Notes: generated by a model from the sequence alone, not told the origin. Numbered from the stretch's first letter, positions 9,427 to 20,146 are shown. The stretch is 64,000 bases of DNA from Colwellia piezophila ATCC BAA-637 (GCF_000378625.1 NZ_KB905165.1:124001-188000), one strand, 5' to 3'. A program made the numbers and translations.

Positions 9427-12099
9427 ATGGCAGATATAACTGTAGCAGAACTTGCCAAAGAAATCGGAACACCGGTGGATCGTCTAGTAAGTCAGTTAGC
9501 TGACTCAGGCGTGAAAAAATCGGCGACCGATGCTATTTCGCAAGATGAAAAAGAAGCCTTGTTAGGTCACCTTAAAAAACAACATGGCGATGATTCGGCT
9601 TCAAAACCGAGCAAACTTACTTTAAACCGAAAAACCAAGTCTACTTTGACTATGGGACATGGCAGTAAAGCCAAATCAGTTAATGTTGAAGTTCGTAAAA
9701 AACGCACTTACGTAAAACGTAGTGAATTAGAAGATGAGAAATTAGCAGAAGAAACTGCAAAAGTAGAAGCTGAAGCAGCTGTTTTAGCAGAAGCAGACGC
9801 TAAGAATAAAGCCGAAGCAGCAGCGAAAGAAGCTGAAAATGTAAAAGCGGTAGCAGCAGTTAAAGCTGAAGCTGAAGTTGAGCGTAAAGCATCAGCGAAA
9901 GTAGATGCAGCAGAAAAAGCTAAGCATGCAGCGGTAGAAAAAGCAAAAAATATTGAAAAAGCGCCGGTAAAAATTGCAGAAACTGAAGAAGCTAAAAAAC
10001 TTCGTTTAGTACAAGAAAAAGAAGTGGCTGCTAAAATTGCAACTGAAGCGAAAGAAGCGAGTGAAGCTGCTAAAAAATTAGCAGAAGAAAATGAAGGTCG
10101 CTGGAAAGAACAAGAAGTTGAACGTAAAGCGAAAGAAAAGGAAATCGTTCATGTAACCTCTTCTAAGTACGCACAAGAAGCTGAAGATAAAGTTGATGCT
10201 GCCGATGAAACTGCCGGTCGTCGTCGTAAGAAGAAAAAACCAGCTGATCGTAATGCTCGTGGTCGCAATGCCCGTGGCGGACGTAAGCAAAGTTTATCAT
10301 CGCCAGAAAGTTTAAAACATGGTTTCACTAAGCCAGTTGAAACTAAACTACAAGACATTCGCATTGGTGAAACGATTTCTGTTGCTGAACTTGCTAACAA
10401 AATGTCGAAAAAAGGTGCTGAAGTTGTTAAAGCCATGTTTAAAATGGGCGCTATGGCAACCATTAACCAAGTTATTGACCAAGAAACAGCGGCACTTGTC
10501 TCTGAAGAAATGGGTTTTAACGTGGTACTTGTTAAAGAAAATGCTTTAGAAGAAGCGGTATTGGCCGATCGTGATAATAACGGTGAAGCGGTAACTCGCG
10601 CGCCAGTAGTAACTATCATGGGTCACGTAGATCACGGTAAAACATCACTGCTTGATTACATTCGTGAAGCGAAAGTTGCTGACAGTGAAGCCGGCGGCAT
10701 TACGCAGCATATTGGTGCTTATCATGTAGAAACTGGTAAGGGTATGATCACTTTCTTAGATACCCCAGGCCATGCAGCTTTTACTGCAATGCGTTCTCGT
10801 GGTGCTAAGGCGACTGATATTGTTATTATTGTAGTTGCTGCAGATGATGGTGTTATGCCACAAACCATTGAAGCAATTCAACATGCTAAAGCCTCTGATG
10901 CACCTATTATTATCGCTGTTAACAAAATGGATAAAGAGTCAGCCGATCCAGACCGCGTGAAGAGTGAGCTATCACAACACGATGTGCTTTCAGAAGAGTG
11001 GGGCGGAGACGTTCAATTCTGTCATGTATCAGCCAAAACGGGTTTAGGTATTGACGACTTACTTGATGCAATTTTATTGCAATCAGAAGTATTAGAGCTT
11101 ACTGCTGTTGTTGATACTATGGCAAGTGGTGTGGTGATTGAATCTAAATTAGATAAAGGTCGCGGCCCGGTAGCAACGGTCCTTATTCAAGAAGGAACTA
11201 TAAAGCAAGGCGATATCGTACTTTGTGGTTTAGAATATGGTCGTGTTCGTGCTATGCGCGATGAAAACGGCAAAACAATTCAATCAGCTGGCCCATCTAT
11301 TCCAGTGGAAATTATCGGCCTTAGTGGTGTTCCAATTTCAGGTGATGAAGCGACTGTTGTTAAAGATGAGAAAAAAGCGCGTGAAGTTGCTTTGTTCCGT
11401 CAAGGTAAATTCCGTGATGTGAAACTTGCTCGTCAACAGAAAGCTAAACTTGAAAATATGTTTGCTAGCATGGCATCGGGTGAAATTTCAGAAGTGAATG
11501 TGGTATTGAAGTCTGATGTTCAAGGTTCACTTGAAGCGATTACTGATTCATTACTTAAACTTTCTACCGATGAAGTGAAAGTTAAAATTATTGGCTCAGG
11601 TGTTGGTGCTATTACTGAAACTGATGCAACCCTTGCTGCGGCATCGAACGCCATAGTGATTGGTTTTAACGTACGTGCCGATGTTTCTGCCCGTAAAGTT
11701 ATTGAGTTAGAAAATATAGATTTACGTTATTACAGTGTTATCTACGCATTAATTGATGAAGTTAAACAAGCCATGAGTGGTATGTTAGCGCCAGAATTCA
11801 AGCAAGTTATTATTGGTCTTGCTCAAGTTCGTGACGTATTCAAATCACCTAAAATTGGCTCTATCGCCGGTTGTATGGTAACTGAAGGTATTATCAAACG
11901 TTCAGCGCCGATTCGTGTATTACGTGAAAACGTAGTTATTTACGAAGGTGAACTTGAATCTTTACGCCGCTTTAAAGACGACGTACAAGAAGTTCGTAAC
12001 GGTACTGAGTGTGGTATCGGTGTTAAGAACTACAATGATGTACGTGTTGGCGACCAAATCGAAGTTTTCGAAACGATTGAAATTGAACGAACGCTGTAA
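9427..12099 (+). CDS. infB: Translation initiation factor IF-2
   Basis: 890 aa, the same length class as E. coli IF2-alpha. An N-terminal IF2_N domain (1-50) is followed by a long Ala/Glu/Lys-rich linker (100-270), a second IF2_N-type segment near 310-365, and the GTPase domain with GHVDHGKT (from about 399), DTPGH and NKMDK motifs. C-terminal beta-barrel domains bind fMet-tRNA. The protein recruits initiator tRNA to the 30S subunit. It follows nusA by 21 bases. A strong terminator lies 128 bases downstream, so rbfA may depend partly on read-through or on its own promoter. Confidence 0.98.
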   Translation: MADITVAELAKEIGTPVDRLVSQLADSGVKKSATDAISQDEKEALLGHLKKQHGDDSASKPSKLTLNRKTKSTLTMGHGSKAKSVNVEVRKKRTYVKRSELEDEKLAEETAKVEAEAAVLAEADAKNKAEAAAKEAENVKAVAAVKAEAEVERKASAKVDAAEKAKHAAVEKAKNIEKAPVKIAETEEAKKLRLVQEKEVAAKIATEAKEASEAAKKLAEENEGRWKEQEVERKAKEKEIVHVTSSKYAQEAEDKVDAADETAGRRRKKKKPADRNARGRNARGGRKQSLSSPESLKHGFTKPVETKLQDIRIGETISVAELANKMSKKGAEVVKAMFKMGAMATINQVIDQETAALVSEEMGFNVVLVKENALEEAVLADRDNNGEAVTRAPVVTIMGHVDHGKTSLLDYIREAKVADSEAGGITQHIGAYHVETGKGMITFLDTPGHAAFTAMRSRGAKATDIVIIVVAADDGVMPQTIEAIQHAKASDAPIIIAVNKMDKESADPDRVKSELSQHDVLSEEWGGDVQFCHVSAKTGLGIDDLLDAILLQSEVLELTAVVDTMASGVVIESKLDKGRGPVATVLIQEGTIKQGDIVLCGLEYGRVRAMRDENGKTIQSAGPSIPVEIIGLSGVPISGDEATVVKDEKKAREVALFRQGKFRDVKLARQQKAKLENMFASMASGEISEVNVVLKSDVQGSLEAITDSLLKLSTDEVKVKIIGSGVGAITETDATLAAASNAIVIGFNVRADVSARKVIELENIDLRYYSVIYALIDEVKQAMSGMLAPEFKQVIIGLAQVRDVFKSPKIGSIAGCMVTEGIIKRSAPIRVLRENVVIYEGELESLRRFKDDVQEVRNGTECGIGVKNYNDVRVGDQIEVFETIEIERTL

Positions 12100-12226
12100 C
12101 TTTAAATTATTGCTAATTACACCGATAACATCATCGGAAGTACTTATTGACATGCGTCAATTCAGTGCATCCTTTTTGCTCTCCACGTAATTAGCTTCAA
12201 TCTAAAGCAACAGATAGTTAAATATT

Positions 12227-12248
12227 AAAAGGGGCTTATGCCCCTTTT
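12227..12248 (+). terminator. Intrinsic terminator after infB
   Basis: A nine-bp stem AAAAGGGGC / GCCCCTTTT has a TTAT tetraloop and ends in T residues. It lies between infB and rbfA, which form one operon in many relatives. Confidence 0.8.
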
Positions 12249-12262
12249 GTGTTAATTACTTA

Positions 12263-12297
<35 letters not shown>

Positions 12298-12351
12298 TTA
12301 ATAAACAAAGCAGACTGTGATTTATTAGTCACAGCTTCATAGGAGTATACG

Positions 12352-12768
12352 ATGGCTAGAGAATATGCCCGTACTGACCGAGTCGGTCAGCAAATCCAAA
12401 AAGAAATCGCCGTTATTTTAATGCGCGAAATTAAAGATCCACGTTTAAGTATGACCACAGTTTCTGCGGTCGAATTAACACGCGACTTAGCTTACGCTAA
12501 GATTTTTGTGACGTTTTTTAACGATAATCCTGATGAAATCAAAGCATCGCTTGACGTTCTAGCGGAAGCAGAAGGTTATATCCGTTCATTATTAGGCAAA
12601 CGTTTACGCGCACGTATAATGCCACATTTACGTTTTGTCTATGATAGCTCAATGAGTGAAGGTGTTCGTATGAGCGCCTTGGTTGACAAAGCAGTTGCCA
12701 GTGATAAAAAGACGGGTAACTCATCAGTAGATGATGAACAAGATAATGATAGTGAGCAAGGCGAATAA
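12352..12768 (+). CDS. rbfA: RbfA, 30S ribosome-binding factor A
   Basis: 138 aa, with the KH-like fold signature of the family: an N-terminal [17 protein letters not shown] helix, the KDPRLSM motif (about 28-34) and the C-terminal [12 protein letters not shown]. RbfA binds the 5' end region of 16S rRNA during 30S maturation and cold adaptation. The C-terminal 20 residues are acidic and low complexity. AGGAG lies six bases before the ATG. The truB start follows three bases after the stop, so the two are coupled. Confidence 0.96.
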   Translation: MAREYARTDRVGQQIQKEIAVILMREIKDPRLSMTTVSAVELTRDLAYAKIFVTFFNDNPDEIKASLDVLAEAEGYIRSLLGKRLRARIMPHLRFVYDSSMSEGVRMSALVDKAVASDKKTGNSSVDDEQDNDSEQGE

Positions 12769-12771
12769 GTC

Positions 12772-13728
12772 ATGGCAAAACGTAGAAAAGGCCGCCCAAT
12801 TAATGGGGTTTTGTTATTAGACAAACCTCATGGCTTGTCATCAAACCATGCCTTGCAAACGGTTAAGCGTATCTATTTCGCTCAAAAAGCAGGGCATACC
12901 GGTGCACTAGACCCTTTGGCTACAGGTATGTTGCCAATTTGTTTAGGTGAGGGCACTAAGTTTTCACAATATTTGCTTGATACCGATAAAACCTATCAAG
13001 TCACCGCCAAGCTAGGTATTCGTACTACAACCAGTGATGCCGGTGGTGAAGTTGTTAGTGAAAAAGCGGTTGATGTTTCAAGCGAACAGTTAGCGGTAGC
13101 TTTAGACAGTTTTCGCGGTACCACCAAACAAGTGCCGTCTATGTATTCTGCGCTAAAACACAAAGGTCAGCCTTTGTATAAGTATGCCAGAGAAGGTATA
13201 GAAATACCTCGGGAAGCACGTGATATTACCGTTTTTAATCTTGAATTATTACGCTTTGAAGATGATGAAGTTGAATTAAGCATCCATGTATCTAAAGGGA
13301 CCTATATACGCACTATTGTCGACGATTTAGGTGAACTATTAGGTTGTGGTGCTCATGTAGCCGATCTCAGGCGTTCTGCTGTGGGGAATTATCCAATAGA
13401 GAAAATGGTAACATTACCCCAGTTAGAAGCATTACTTGAACAAGCTAACGAACAAGAAATATCACCATCAGAATTGCTTGACCCATTATTGTTACCAATG
13501 AATAGCGCAGTAGATGGCATGCATTGTGTTTATGTTGATGATATGTCAGCAAACTTCTTACGCCATGGTAACCCCGTACAAGCTTTTAATGCGCCAAGTG
13601 AAGGCAGTGTTCAGGTTTATATAGGTGAAGATGAAAACGATGTTAATGCTGAATTTATCGGTGTTGGTTTTATCGATGATGATGGTTTACTCGCACCTAA
13701 ACGTATCGTTGTTGTTGAACAGTACTAA
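12772..13728 (+). CDS. truB: TruB, tRNA pseudouridine-55 synthase
   Basis: 318 aa, normal TruB length. The catalytic motif GALDPLATG is present, with the nucleophilic Asp at residue 47, preceded by [16 protein letters not shown] (about 175-187) is the second conserved block. A PUA-like C-terminal domain follows. It makes pseudouridine 55 in the T-loop of most tRNAs. It lies three bases after rbfA. A repeat element and a promoter separate it from rpsO. Confidence 0.97.
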   Translation: MAKRRKGRPINGVLLLDKPHGLSSNHALQTVKRIYFAQKAGHTGALDPLATGMLPICLGEGTKFSQYLLDTDKTYQVTAKLGIRTTTSDAGGEVVSEKAVDVSSEQLAVALDSFRGTTKQVPSMYSALKHKGQPLYKYAREGIEIPREARDITVFNLELLRFEDDEVELSIHVSKGTYIRTIVDDLGELLGCGAHVADLRRSAVGNYPIEKMVTLPQLEALLEQANEQEISPSELLDPLLLPMNSAVDGMHCVYVDDMSANFLRHGNPVQAFNAPSEGSVQVYIGEDENDVNAEFIGVGFIDDDGLLAPKRIVVVEQY

Positions 13729-13757
13729 AAATATCAAGTACATTAATTAATTGACCA

Positions 13758-13869
13758 CTTAGCGAGAATTAAAAAGGCTTAGAGGCAAGGCATTGATTGA
13801 AGAGAATGGTTATTCCCTTCTCGAAATGAATAACGACGGATGTAAGCCTTTTAAACTCGCCCTTTGGGA
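13758..13869. repeat. Core copy of the 19.8-kb MITE-like repeat family
   Basis: The segment GCGAG...AAAAAGGCTTA (13762-13781) is mirrored by TAAGCCTTTT...CTCGC (13843-13860), so the block can fold into one long hairpin. Its first 60 bases match the right part of the element at 19768-20127 read on the minus strand (shared strings include GGCAAGGCATTGATTG and AATGGTTATTC), and both are bordered by CCCTTTGGG. The outer terminal inverted repeats seen at 19.8 kb are missing. The remainder of 13729-14190 holds the rpsO promoter and no gene. Confidence 0.8.
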
Positions 13870-14054
13870 GTCTATTAGCAAACTAATAACTGCTCAAAAT
13901 TAAAGAAATATAGAGTAACTATGTTTAAGTAATTTTGTTTGTTCTAAGCTCGCTAATATAACTCTAAGTTGGATCATTTATTAGTGTAATTGATATAGGC
14001 TAATTTGCTAAAAGAAGCTAAGTGAATTATTACCTGCTACAAGGCACTATTCAC

Positions 14055-14082
14055 TTGCTTTTTAGTTATTGGCTGCTAAAAT
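14055..14082 (+). promoter_or_regulatory. Candidate rpsO promoter with a GC-rich discriminator
   Basis: TTGCTT (14055-14060), a 16-base spacer and TAAAAT (14077-14082) are followed by ACGCGCTC. A GC-rich discriminator is typical of stringently controlled ribosomal protein and tRNA promoters. The leader to rpsO would be about 100 bases, long enough for S15 autoregulation, but I did not resolve such a structure. Confidence 0.5.
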
Positions 14083-14190
14083 ACGCGCTCTTTCGTCATC
14101 AATGCTGAATTAGTGTTTGGCTTGATGCGTATTCCTAACATTCTTAACTCAATAAAATGAGGGCGGGATTTAACACACTAAGGATTTATA

Positions 14191-14460
14191 ATGTCTTTAA
14201 ATGCTACAGAAAAAGCTGCAATCGTTGCAGAATATGCTCAATCAGAAGGTGATACTGGTTCTCCAGAAGTTCAAGTTGCTTTGTTAACTGCACAAATCAA
14301 CCACTTACAAGGTCACTTTAAAGCACACATCCATGATCATCATTCACGTCGTGGTTTATTACGCATGGTTGCACAACGTCGTAAATTACTTGATTACCTT
14401 AAGCGTAAGAACGTTGAACGTTATACAACAGCAATCGCTAAATTAGGTCTACGTCGTTAA
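14191..14460 (+). CDS. rpsO: Ribosomal protein S15
   Basis: 89 aa, the exact family length. It contains the S15 signature ([20 protein letters not shown], then [20 protein letters not shown]). It binds the central domain of 16S rRNA as a primary assembly protein. The gene precedes pnp, as in E. coli. Its own promoter and terminator indicate that at least part of its transcription is independent of pnp. Confidence 0.98.
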   Translation: MSLNATEKAAIVAEYAQSEGDTGSPEVQVALLTAQINHLQGHFKAHIHDHHSRRGLLRMVAQRRKLLDYLKRKNVERYTTAIAKLGLRR

Positions 14461-14496
14461 TAGCAATTTGCTAACGAACGTAACTTATAAGATTTA

Positions 14497-14523
14497 AAAA
14501 AAGGAGCCAATGGCTCCTTTTTT
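14497..14523 (+). terminator. Intrinsic terminator after rpsO
   Basis: GGAGCC (14503-14508), loop AAT, GGCTCC (14512-14517), with A6 before and T6 after. The 355 bases that follow up to pnp contain no gene. There is a TATAAT at 14673-14678 without a well-placed -35 box, so pnp must use read-through or a promoter I cannot define. Confidence 0.9.
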
Positions 14524-14877
14524 GTGTTCTGTCGTTAACCATTTTATTAAATATTTAGATCTTAGCTCACAAATAGAGTGCTCAGTTGACCAGTTAACTT
14601 AGCTGTTTGCTATTAATGCATGCTTTAAGGGACTAATTACGCTTTGACGCTAGTATTCACCTGCTTACTTAGTATAATGTCGATGAAAATTTACCTGTGT
14701 TGTTCTTTGTATAAATTTGAAAGCGGCATAGTTATTTTTTAAACATAAACCAATCCAAACTGTATAATTTTTTGTTCGACTTGGTAGCCATGTTTTGGCA
14801 TAAAATATCCAGTGAATAAATAATTGTACAGATTGGTAAATATTATTAATACAGACAAAATTAAGGAAATTAATTAG

Positions 14878-16995
14878 ATGTTAAATCCAATTACTAAAAA
14901 ATTTCAATACGGTAAACATACCGTAACACTTGAAACGGGCGCTATTGCTCGTCAAGCTTCTGGTGCTGTAATGGCAAGCATGGATGATACTTGTGTATTA
15001 GTCACTGTTGTTGCTAAAAAAGAAGCTAAAGCAGGGCAAGACTTCTTCCCATTAACAATTAACTATCAAGAACGCGCTTACGCTGCGGGTAAAATACCAG
15101 GAAGTTTCTTCAAACGTGAAGGTCGCCCTTCAGAAGAAGAAACATTGATTGCACGTTTAATTGATCGTCCACTTCGTCCGTTATTCCCAGAAGGGTTTAT
15201 TAACGAAGTACAAGTCATTATCACTGTTATTTCAGTTAACCCTGAAATTGCCCCAGACATTATTTCATTAATTGGTGCTTCTGCAGCACTTGCTATTTCA
15301 GGCGCACCATTTAATGGTCCTGTTGGCGCAGCACGTGTTGGTTATGTCGATGGTCAATATATCCTTAACCCGCTTCAATCTGAATTACCAGAAAGTAAAT
15401 TAGACCTAGTGGTATCAGGTACTGATACCGCGGTATTAATGGTTGAGTCTGAAGCCGATATTTTATCTGAAGAAGTAATGCTTGGCGCAGTAATGTACGG
15501 CCATGAGCAAATGCAAACAGCTGTTACGGCAATTAAAGAATTTAAAGCTGAAGTAAACACTCCTGTTTGGGAATGGACTGCACCAGTTAAAAATGCTGAA
15601 TTATTAGCAAAAATTGCTGAGTTAAGTGAAGCGCAAGTAAACGAAGCTTACCAAATTACTGAAAAAGCTGTTCGTTATGAAAAAATTAAAGACATTCGTA
15701 ACTCTGTAGTTGAAACGTTATTAGCACAAGATGCTGATTTAGACGTGCAAGAAACTAAAGATTTATTCCATGATTTAGAGAAAACGGTTGTACGTGGCCG
15801 AATCACTGATGGTCACCCTCGTATTGATGGTCGCGATCCTGAATCAATTCGTGCTTTAGACGTAATGACTGGTGTTTTACCAAGAACTCACGGCTCTGCA
15901 GTATTTACTCGTGGTGAAACTCAAGCATTAGTTACTGCAACGCTTGGAACTCAACGTGATGCGCAACGTCTTGATACCTTAATGGGTGATAAAACTGACC
16001 CATTCATGCTTCATTACAACTTCCCTCCATATTGTGTAGGTGAAACTGGATTTGTTGGTAGCCCTAAACGTCGTGAAATTGGCCATGGCCGTTTAGCGAA
16101 ACGTGGTATGTTAGCGGTAATGCCTTCACTTGAAGAGTTCCCGTACGCTGTACGTGTTGTTTCTGAAATCACAGAATCAAATGGTTCATCTTCAATGGCT
16201 TCTGTTTGTGGTGCTTCATTAGCATTGATGGATGCTGGTGTTCCAATTAAAGCGTCTGTTGCTGGTATCGCAATGGGTCTAGTTAAAGAAGGCGAAAAGT
16301 TCGTTGTTCTTTCTGACATTTTAGGTGATGAAGATCACTTAGGTGATATGGACTTTAAAGTAGCGGGTACTACGGGTGGTATTACTGCACTTCAAATGGA
16401 TATTAAAATTGAAGGCATCACTCAAGAAATCATGCAAATTGCTTTAAACCAAGCAAAAGCTGCTCGTACTCACATTTTATCTGTAATGGATGAAGCGCTT
16501 GCAGGCCACAGAGATGATATCTCTGAGTTTGCTCCACGCATTCATACTATGAAAGTTAGCCAAGATAAGATTCGTGACATCATTGGTAAAGGTGGCGCGA
16601 CTATTCGTCAATTGACTGAAGAAACCGGTACTACGATTGAAATTGAAGATGACGGTACTGTTAAAATTGCAGCAACTTCAAATGAGCAAGCACAAGATGC
16701 AATTAACCGCATTAAAGCATTAACGGCTGAAATTGAAGTTGGTACTCTTTACACCGGTAAAGTGGTACGTATTGTTGATTTCGGTGCCTTTGTTAATGTA
16801 TTACCAGGTAAAGATGGTTTAGTACACATTTCTCAAATCTCTGAAGAGCGCGTTAATAACGTTAGCGATGTATTAACAGAAGGTCAAGAAGTGAAAGTTA
16901 AAGTACTAGAAGTTGATCGCCAAGGTCGTGTACGTTTAAGTATCAAAGAAGCTATAGAAAAACCTGCAGCAACAGAAACAGCAGCTGCTGAATAG
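14878..16995 (+). CDS. pnp: Polyribonucleotide nucleotidyltransferase (PNPase)
   Basis: 705 aa, typical length. Two RNase PH-like domains (about 5-210 and 310-540) flank an alpha-helical domain, followed by a KH domain ([18 protein letters not shown], near 563-580) and an S1 domain ([18 protein letters not shown], near 625-642). It is a phosphorolytic 3'-5' exoribonuclease and a degradosome component. The ATG at 14878 gives the family N terminus ([16 protein letters not shown]). The gene lies downstream of rpsO and upstream of nlpI, as in E. coli, with a terminator after it. Confidence 0.98.
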   Translation: MLNPITKKFQYGKHTVTLETGAIARQASGAVMASMDDTCVLVTVVAKKEAKAGQDFFPLTINYQERAYAAGKIPGSFFKREGRPSEEETLIARLIDRPLRPLFPEGFINEVQVIITVISVNPEIAPDIISLIGASAALAISGAPFNGPVGAARVGYVDGQYILNPLQSELPESKLDLVVSGTDTAVLMVESEADILSEEVMLGAVMYGHEQMQTAVTAIKEFKAEVNTPVWEWTAPVKNAELLAKIAELSEAQVNEAYQITEKAVRYEKIKDIRNSVVETLLAQDADLDVQETKDLFHDLEKTVVRGRITDGHPRIDGRDPESIRALDVMTGVLPRTHGSAVFTRGETQALVTATLGTQRDAQRLDTLMGDKTDPFMLHYNFPPYCVGETGFVGSPKRREIGHGRLAKRGMLAVMPSLEEFPYAVRVVSEITESNGSSSMASVCGASLALMDAGVPIKASVAGIAMGLVKEGEKFVVLSDILGDEDHLGDMDFKVAGTTGGITALQMDIKIEGITQEIMQIALNQAKAARTHILSVMDEALAGHRDDISEFAPRIHTMKVSQDKIRDIIGKGGATIRQLTEETGTTIEIEDDGTVKIAATSNEQAQDAINRIKALTAEIEVGTLYTGKVVRIVDFGAFVNVLPGKDGLVHISQISEERVNNVSDVLTEGQEVKVKVLEVDRQGRVRLSIKEAIEKPAATETAAAE

Positions 16996-17087
16996 TTTTT
17001 TAATACCAAGGCCATTACATTTACTCCTACTGAGCGGTAAATAACTTAATTAACTTGGTAGACAAAAACTTTTACATTTCATTAGTT

Positions 17088-17114
17088 AAAAAGGAGCCAT
17101 AGGGCTCCTTTTTT
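17088..17114 (+). terminator. Intrinsic terminator after pnp
   Basis: A5 then GGAGCC (17093-17098), loop ATAG, GGCTCC (17103-17108), T6. It has the same stem sequence as the rpsO terminator. nlpI begins 52 bases later. Confidence 0.9.
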
Positions 17115-17165
17115 GTTTATAATGAATTAATTCATATCTTAGTTAATCATTTATAAGGCATTTTT

Positions 17166-18080
17166 GTGCATTCTCTTACCAAAATAACGCTGCTGATTTT
17201 ACTGTTAAGTAGTACGCTGCTGACGCAAGGTTGTGCCTCAAGTGAAGGAGCGCAAAACAATAGCTCTGCTGCGATAATGAATAACCTAGTTATTGCTGAG
17301 CCACTGCCGATTACCTTTAAAAGTGAGCTAGCCATAGCACGTTTATCTGAAGTGATAAATAGGGCAAAATTATCAGATGAAAAAAGAGCACAATTATTTT
17401 ACGACCGTGGTGTTTTATACGATAGTGTTGGTTTACGATCGCTGGCCCGGTTTGACTTTTCACATGCATTACAGTTAAAACCTGACTTCGTTGATGCTTA
17501 TAACTTTTTAGGTATTCATTACACCCAGCTTCAAGAATTTTCTCAAGCCTATGAAAAATTTGACTCGGCTTTAGACTTATCGCCAGAGCATGAATACGCT
17601 TTTTTAAATCGTGGTATTGCGCTTTATTATGGCTCAAGACCTGAATTGGCAAGTATAGACTTTCAAACTTTTCATCAAAAACAGCAAGATGATCCTTACC
17701 GCCTTTTATGGTTGTATTTGACTGAATATGAAATTGATCCTGTAGCGGCTAAAAAGTCACTGAAAGAACGAGCAGCGTTAGTGGATGACCGTACCTGGGC
17801 CAAGCAGGTGATATACCTCTATCTTGGTGAGATTTCCCAAGGGCAATTTATTAAAAATCTAGCCCAGAATGTGCAATCTAATAAAGCGCTAACCGAACGT
17901 TTATGTGAAGCTTATTTTTATCTTGGTAAATATAACCAAGCGCTTGGATATCATGGTAGTGCTGCCAATTTCTTTAAACTTGCTTTAAGTACTAATGTCT
18001 ATGAGTTTGTTGAACACCGGTACGCGAAGCTTGAATTAGACTTAATGCGCACGAAAAAAACGCCTGATAATCACCTTTAA
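17166..18080 (+). CDS. nlpI: NlpI-like outer-membrane TPR lipoprotein
   Basis: 304 aa. A lipoprotein signal peptide ends in LTQGC with the lipidated Cys at residue 23 and Ala at +2, which favours the outer membrane. The mature part is TPR-type: the blocks around FYDRGVLYDSVGLRSLARFD, AYNFLGIHYTQLQEFSQAY and AFLNRGIALYYGSRPELA are helix-turn-helix repeats. NlpI in E. coli (294 aa, also just after pnp) scaffolds peptidoglycan hydrolases and the protease Prc. Start GTG at 17166 with AAGG about eight bases upstream. The next gene begins 16 bases after its stop, so the two are probably cotranscribed. Confidence 0.88.
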   Translation: MHSLTKITLLILLLSSTLLTQGCASSEGAQNNSSAAIMNNLVIAEPLPITFKSELAIARLSEVINRAKLSDEKRAQLFYDRGVLYDSVGLRSLARFDFSHALQLKPDFVDAYNFLGIHYTQLQEFSQAYEKFDSALDLSPEHEYAFLNRGIALYYGSRPELASIDFQTFHQKQQDDPYRLLWLYLTEYEIDPVAAKKSLKERAALVDDRTWAKQVIYLYLGEISQGQFIKNLAQNVQSNKALTERLCEAYFYLGKYNQALGYHGSAANFFKLALSTNVYEFVEHRYAKLELDLMRTKKTPDNHL

Positions 18081-18096
18081 TTTTTAAGCTAGTTAA

Positions 18097-19752
18097 ATGG
18101 GTTTAAATCAAATTTACCGGTTGATATTACTGTCGAGCTTGATGATTTTTTTATCATCAAGCTCGTTTTTTATATCTGAGTACTTAACTAAACAATTGAG
18201 CGATCAGAGCTACCGCGAAGGTCAGTTTACTTATGCACTTAAGTATCATCACGTCACTGCACTGACAATAGCCCTCAGCGCTGTGGAAAAAGGCAGTAAT
18301 GACTGGCTTGTTTTGAGCCGCGAGCTAGGGAGTAGCGATAAAGATGCAGCCTTTACACTAGGTCAATGGTATTGGCAACAGGCTCTACATCAACAAAACT
18401 CACCTCAGCAAGTGCGTGAAGCATTAACTAACTCGGCTATTATGTGGTTTGGACAAGCTATTCGCCTAACATCACAACAAGCGGTTATTGCGCTTGCTCA
18501 GTTATACTTTAATCAAGGTGAACTACGTCAAGCACAGCTATCATTAGCGCAATTATCTTATCCGATACTTGATAACAGACTGGCTGAGTCCGCGCTAATC
18601 TTGCGGGTGAAAATAGCTATATATCAAGGGGAACTGGTTTTAGTCAAACAGCTATTAAATTCGGATACCTTCAAGTTATATGGTCGACTTAAGGTGGAAA
18701 AATTAAGAGCCGAAGTAATGAAATATGGGGTAATAGCAAGCGATAAATCTCGGCAAAACAATAAGAGAAATCAAGTTAATATCAACGTAGATTTTAGCAA
18801 CCATGCTTCGTTTGCAAGTCCATCGAGTTGCATCACTAGCCTACAATTATTTGCTACCAATCTTACTCATCTACAGCATATCGAGCGGCTTATTAGTACG
18901 TTCAAAGCGCAGCAACCATCAATCGCTCATTATATCTGCTTGCCAACGCCACTTTATATTAGCGTGAAACAGCTAGATTGTATTACCGATGATGAACTTG
19001 CGATCACTTGTGATGAAACGACGTGGCAAAGCATTGCTGAAAAAGTGAAAACTCGACATATAGGTCTAATGCTTGAGAAAGGGGGGGCTAATGTTCACTT
19101 AGGCATACTCTACTTTGATATAAATGATAATGCGGATGTTTTTAGCCATGAAATAAGCCATTTATTAGGATTTGTTGACGAATACCCTTTGAGAAAAAGT
19201 CATGAGACATGCAAGGCTGCACAGAAAAAACCGTTCTCACATAATATAGCGGTGTTAAATAGATATTATGTGGGCAATAGACCATCGGTAAGAGCAAGCA
19301 TATTAAACAATGTACCTTGGGCCGCTAGTATCAATACTAGTACGCCAATTTTGCAGGAAGCTGATAAGGGTAACCGTGCAAATAATAAATGGCTTCTAGG
19401 TACCCCCATCGACTATATTGAGCAAGTGGGACTACACCTCGCAGAAACATGTCAAAATTCTATACCAACAAAAACTTCGCAATCAAGTGACTTAGCACTA
19501 GGCTATTCGGCTTTTAAACCGATAAGTCGGCGGACCCAATTAAAATATTTTACTGAAAAATTTCCTCAAGAGTACCTTACGATATTAGAAAATAAACCTA
19601 CAGCGTATTTAATGCCCAGTTTTCATTACAATATAGCCTTAGCTTTATATCAACAAGGTGACATTAATCAAGCAAAACACTGGTTAAAGCAAGCAGCTCG
19701 TTGGGAAGATGAGCCGCTAAGGAAGTTAAGAGTGTTGCAGGGGGGAATTTAA
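18097..19752 (+). CDS. Putative membrane-anchored metallopeptidase with TPR-like repeats
   Basis: 551 aa. An N-terminal hydrophobic segment (about 8-28) suggests an uncleaved signal anchor, placing the rest in the periplasm. Residues 35-210 are helical Sel1/TPR-like repeats (AAFTLGQWYWQQAL, WFGQAIRLTSQQAVIALAQL). A second domain carries HEISHLLGFVDEY at 351-363, which fits HExxHxxGxxDEY, the zinc-site pattern known from M64-type peptidases. Several cysteines (245, 281, 295, 305, 372) could form disulfides. The C terminus returns to a TPR-like helix pair (510-545). It lies 16 bases after nlpI. The peptidase call is inferred from the motif; substrate and family membership are unknown to me. Confidence 0.6.
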   Translation: MGLNQIYRLILLSSLMIFLSSSSFFISEYLTKQLSDQSYREGQFTYALKYHHVTALTIALSAVEKGSNDWLVLSRELGSSDKDAAFTLGQWYWQQALHQQNSPQQVREALTNSAIMWFGQAIRLTSQQAVIALAQLYFNQGELRQAQLSLAQLSYPILDNRLAESALILRVKIAIYQGELVLVKQLLNSDTFKLYGRLKVEKLRAEVMKYGVIASDKSRQNNKRNQVNINVDFSNHASFASPSSCITSLQLFATNLTHLQHIERLISTFKAQQPSIAHYICLPTPLYISVKQLDCITDDELAITCDETTWQSIAEKVKTRHIGLMLEKGGANVHLGILYFDINDNADVFSHEISHLLGFVDEYPLRKSHETCKAAQKKPFSHNIAVLNRYYVGNRPSVRASILNNVPWAASINTSTPILQEADKGNRANNKWLLGTPIDYIEQVGLHLAETCQNSIPTKTSQSSDLALGYSAFKPISRRTQLKYFTEKFPQEYLTILENKPTAYLMPSFHYNIALALYQQGDINQAKHWLKQAARWEDEPLRKLRVLQGGI

Positions 19753-19767
19753 AATGGTGTGTACTAA

Positions 19768-20127
19768 TACCATTCCGCATAAAGAAGTGATCACATAGAA
19801 CTGCATGGGCGACATTAGAATAATCAAAATATGCGTAGTTATAGTTATTCTACATCGAGCATATTTTGTGAAGTTATCATGGTGATCCATGAGTTCCCAA
19901 AGGGCGAGTTTTAAAGGCTTATATACTGTGTTATTGGTTTTGCTAAGGACGCTGCATGGATGCAGCTTAATAGAGAATGCAGACGTCACATATATGTGAC
20001 TTATTAGATAATGCAGGAGCATATTATCCTGAGCATATTCTCCTGAATAACCATTATCTGCAATCAATGCCTTGCCTATAAGCCTTTAAATTCTCGCTAA
20101 GCGATCACTTTCTTATGCGGATTGGTA
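19768..20127. mobile_element. 360-bp MITE-like element with terminal inverted repeats and a TAA target duplication
   Basis: The left end TACCATTCCGCATAA continues to GTGATCAC; the right end read in reverse is TACCAATCCGCATAA continuing to GTGATCGC, so about 28 bases form imperfect terminal inverted repeats. Both ends are flanked by TAA (19765-19767 and 20128-20130), consistent with a three-base target duplication. Inner inverted repeats GCGAG...AAAGGCTTATA (from 19904) and TATAAGCCTTTAAA...CTCGC (to 20097) are also present. Inside are two 16-base dyads, GCTGCATGGATGCAGC (19951) and GTCACATATATGTGAC (19985). There is no transposase; it would have to be mobilised in trans. Confidence 0.8.
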
Positions 20128-20146
20128 TAATAACCATCAGCTCTGA

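Noticed and set aside
12316-12333. CRP-like site TGTGA...TCACA upstream of rbfA
   Set aside because: The spacing between half-sites is eight bases, not six, so it does not fit CRP; it may simply be a hairpin.
14644-14678. TTGACG and TATAAT upstream of pnp as a promoter
   Set aside because: The two boxes are 23 bases apart, too far for a sigma70 promoter, and no other -35 match is placed correctly.
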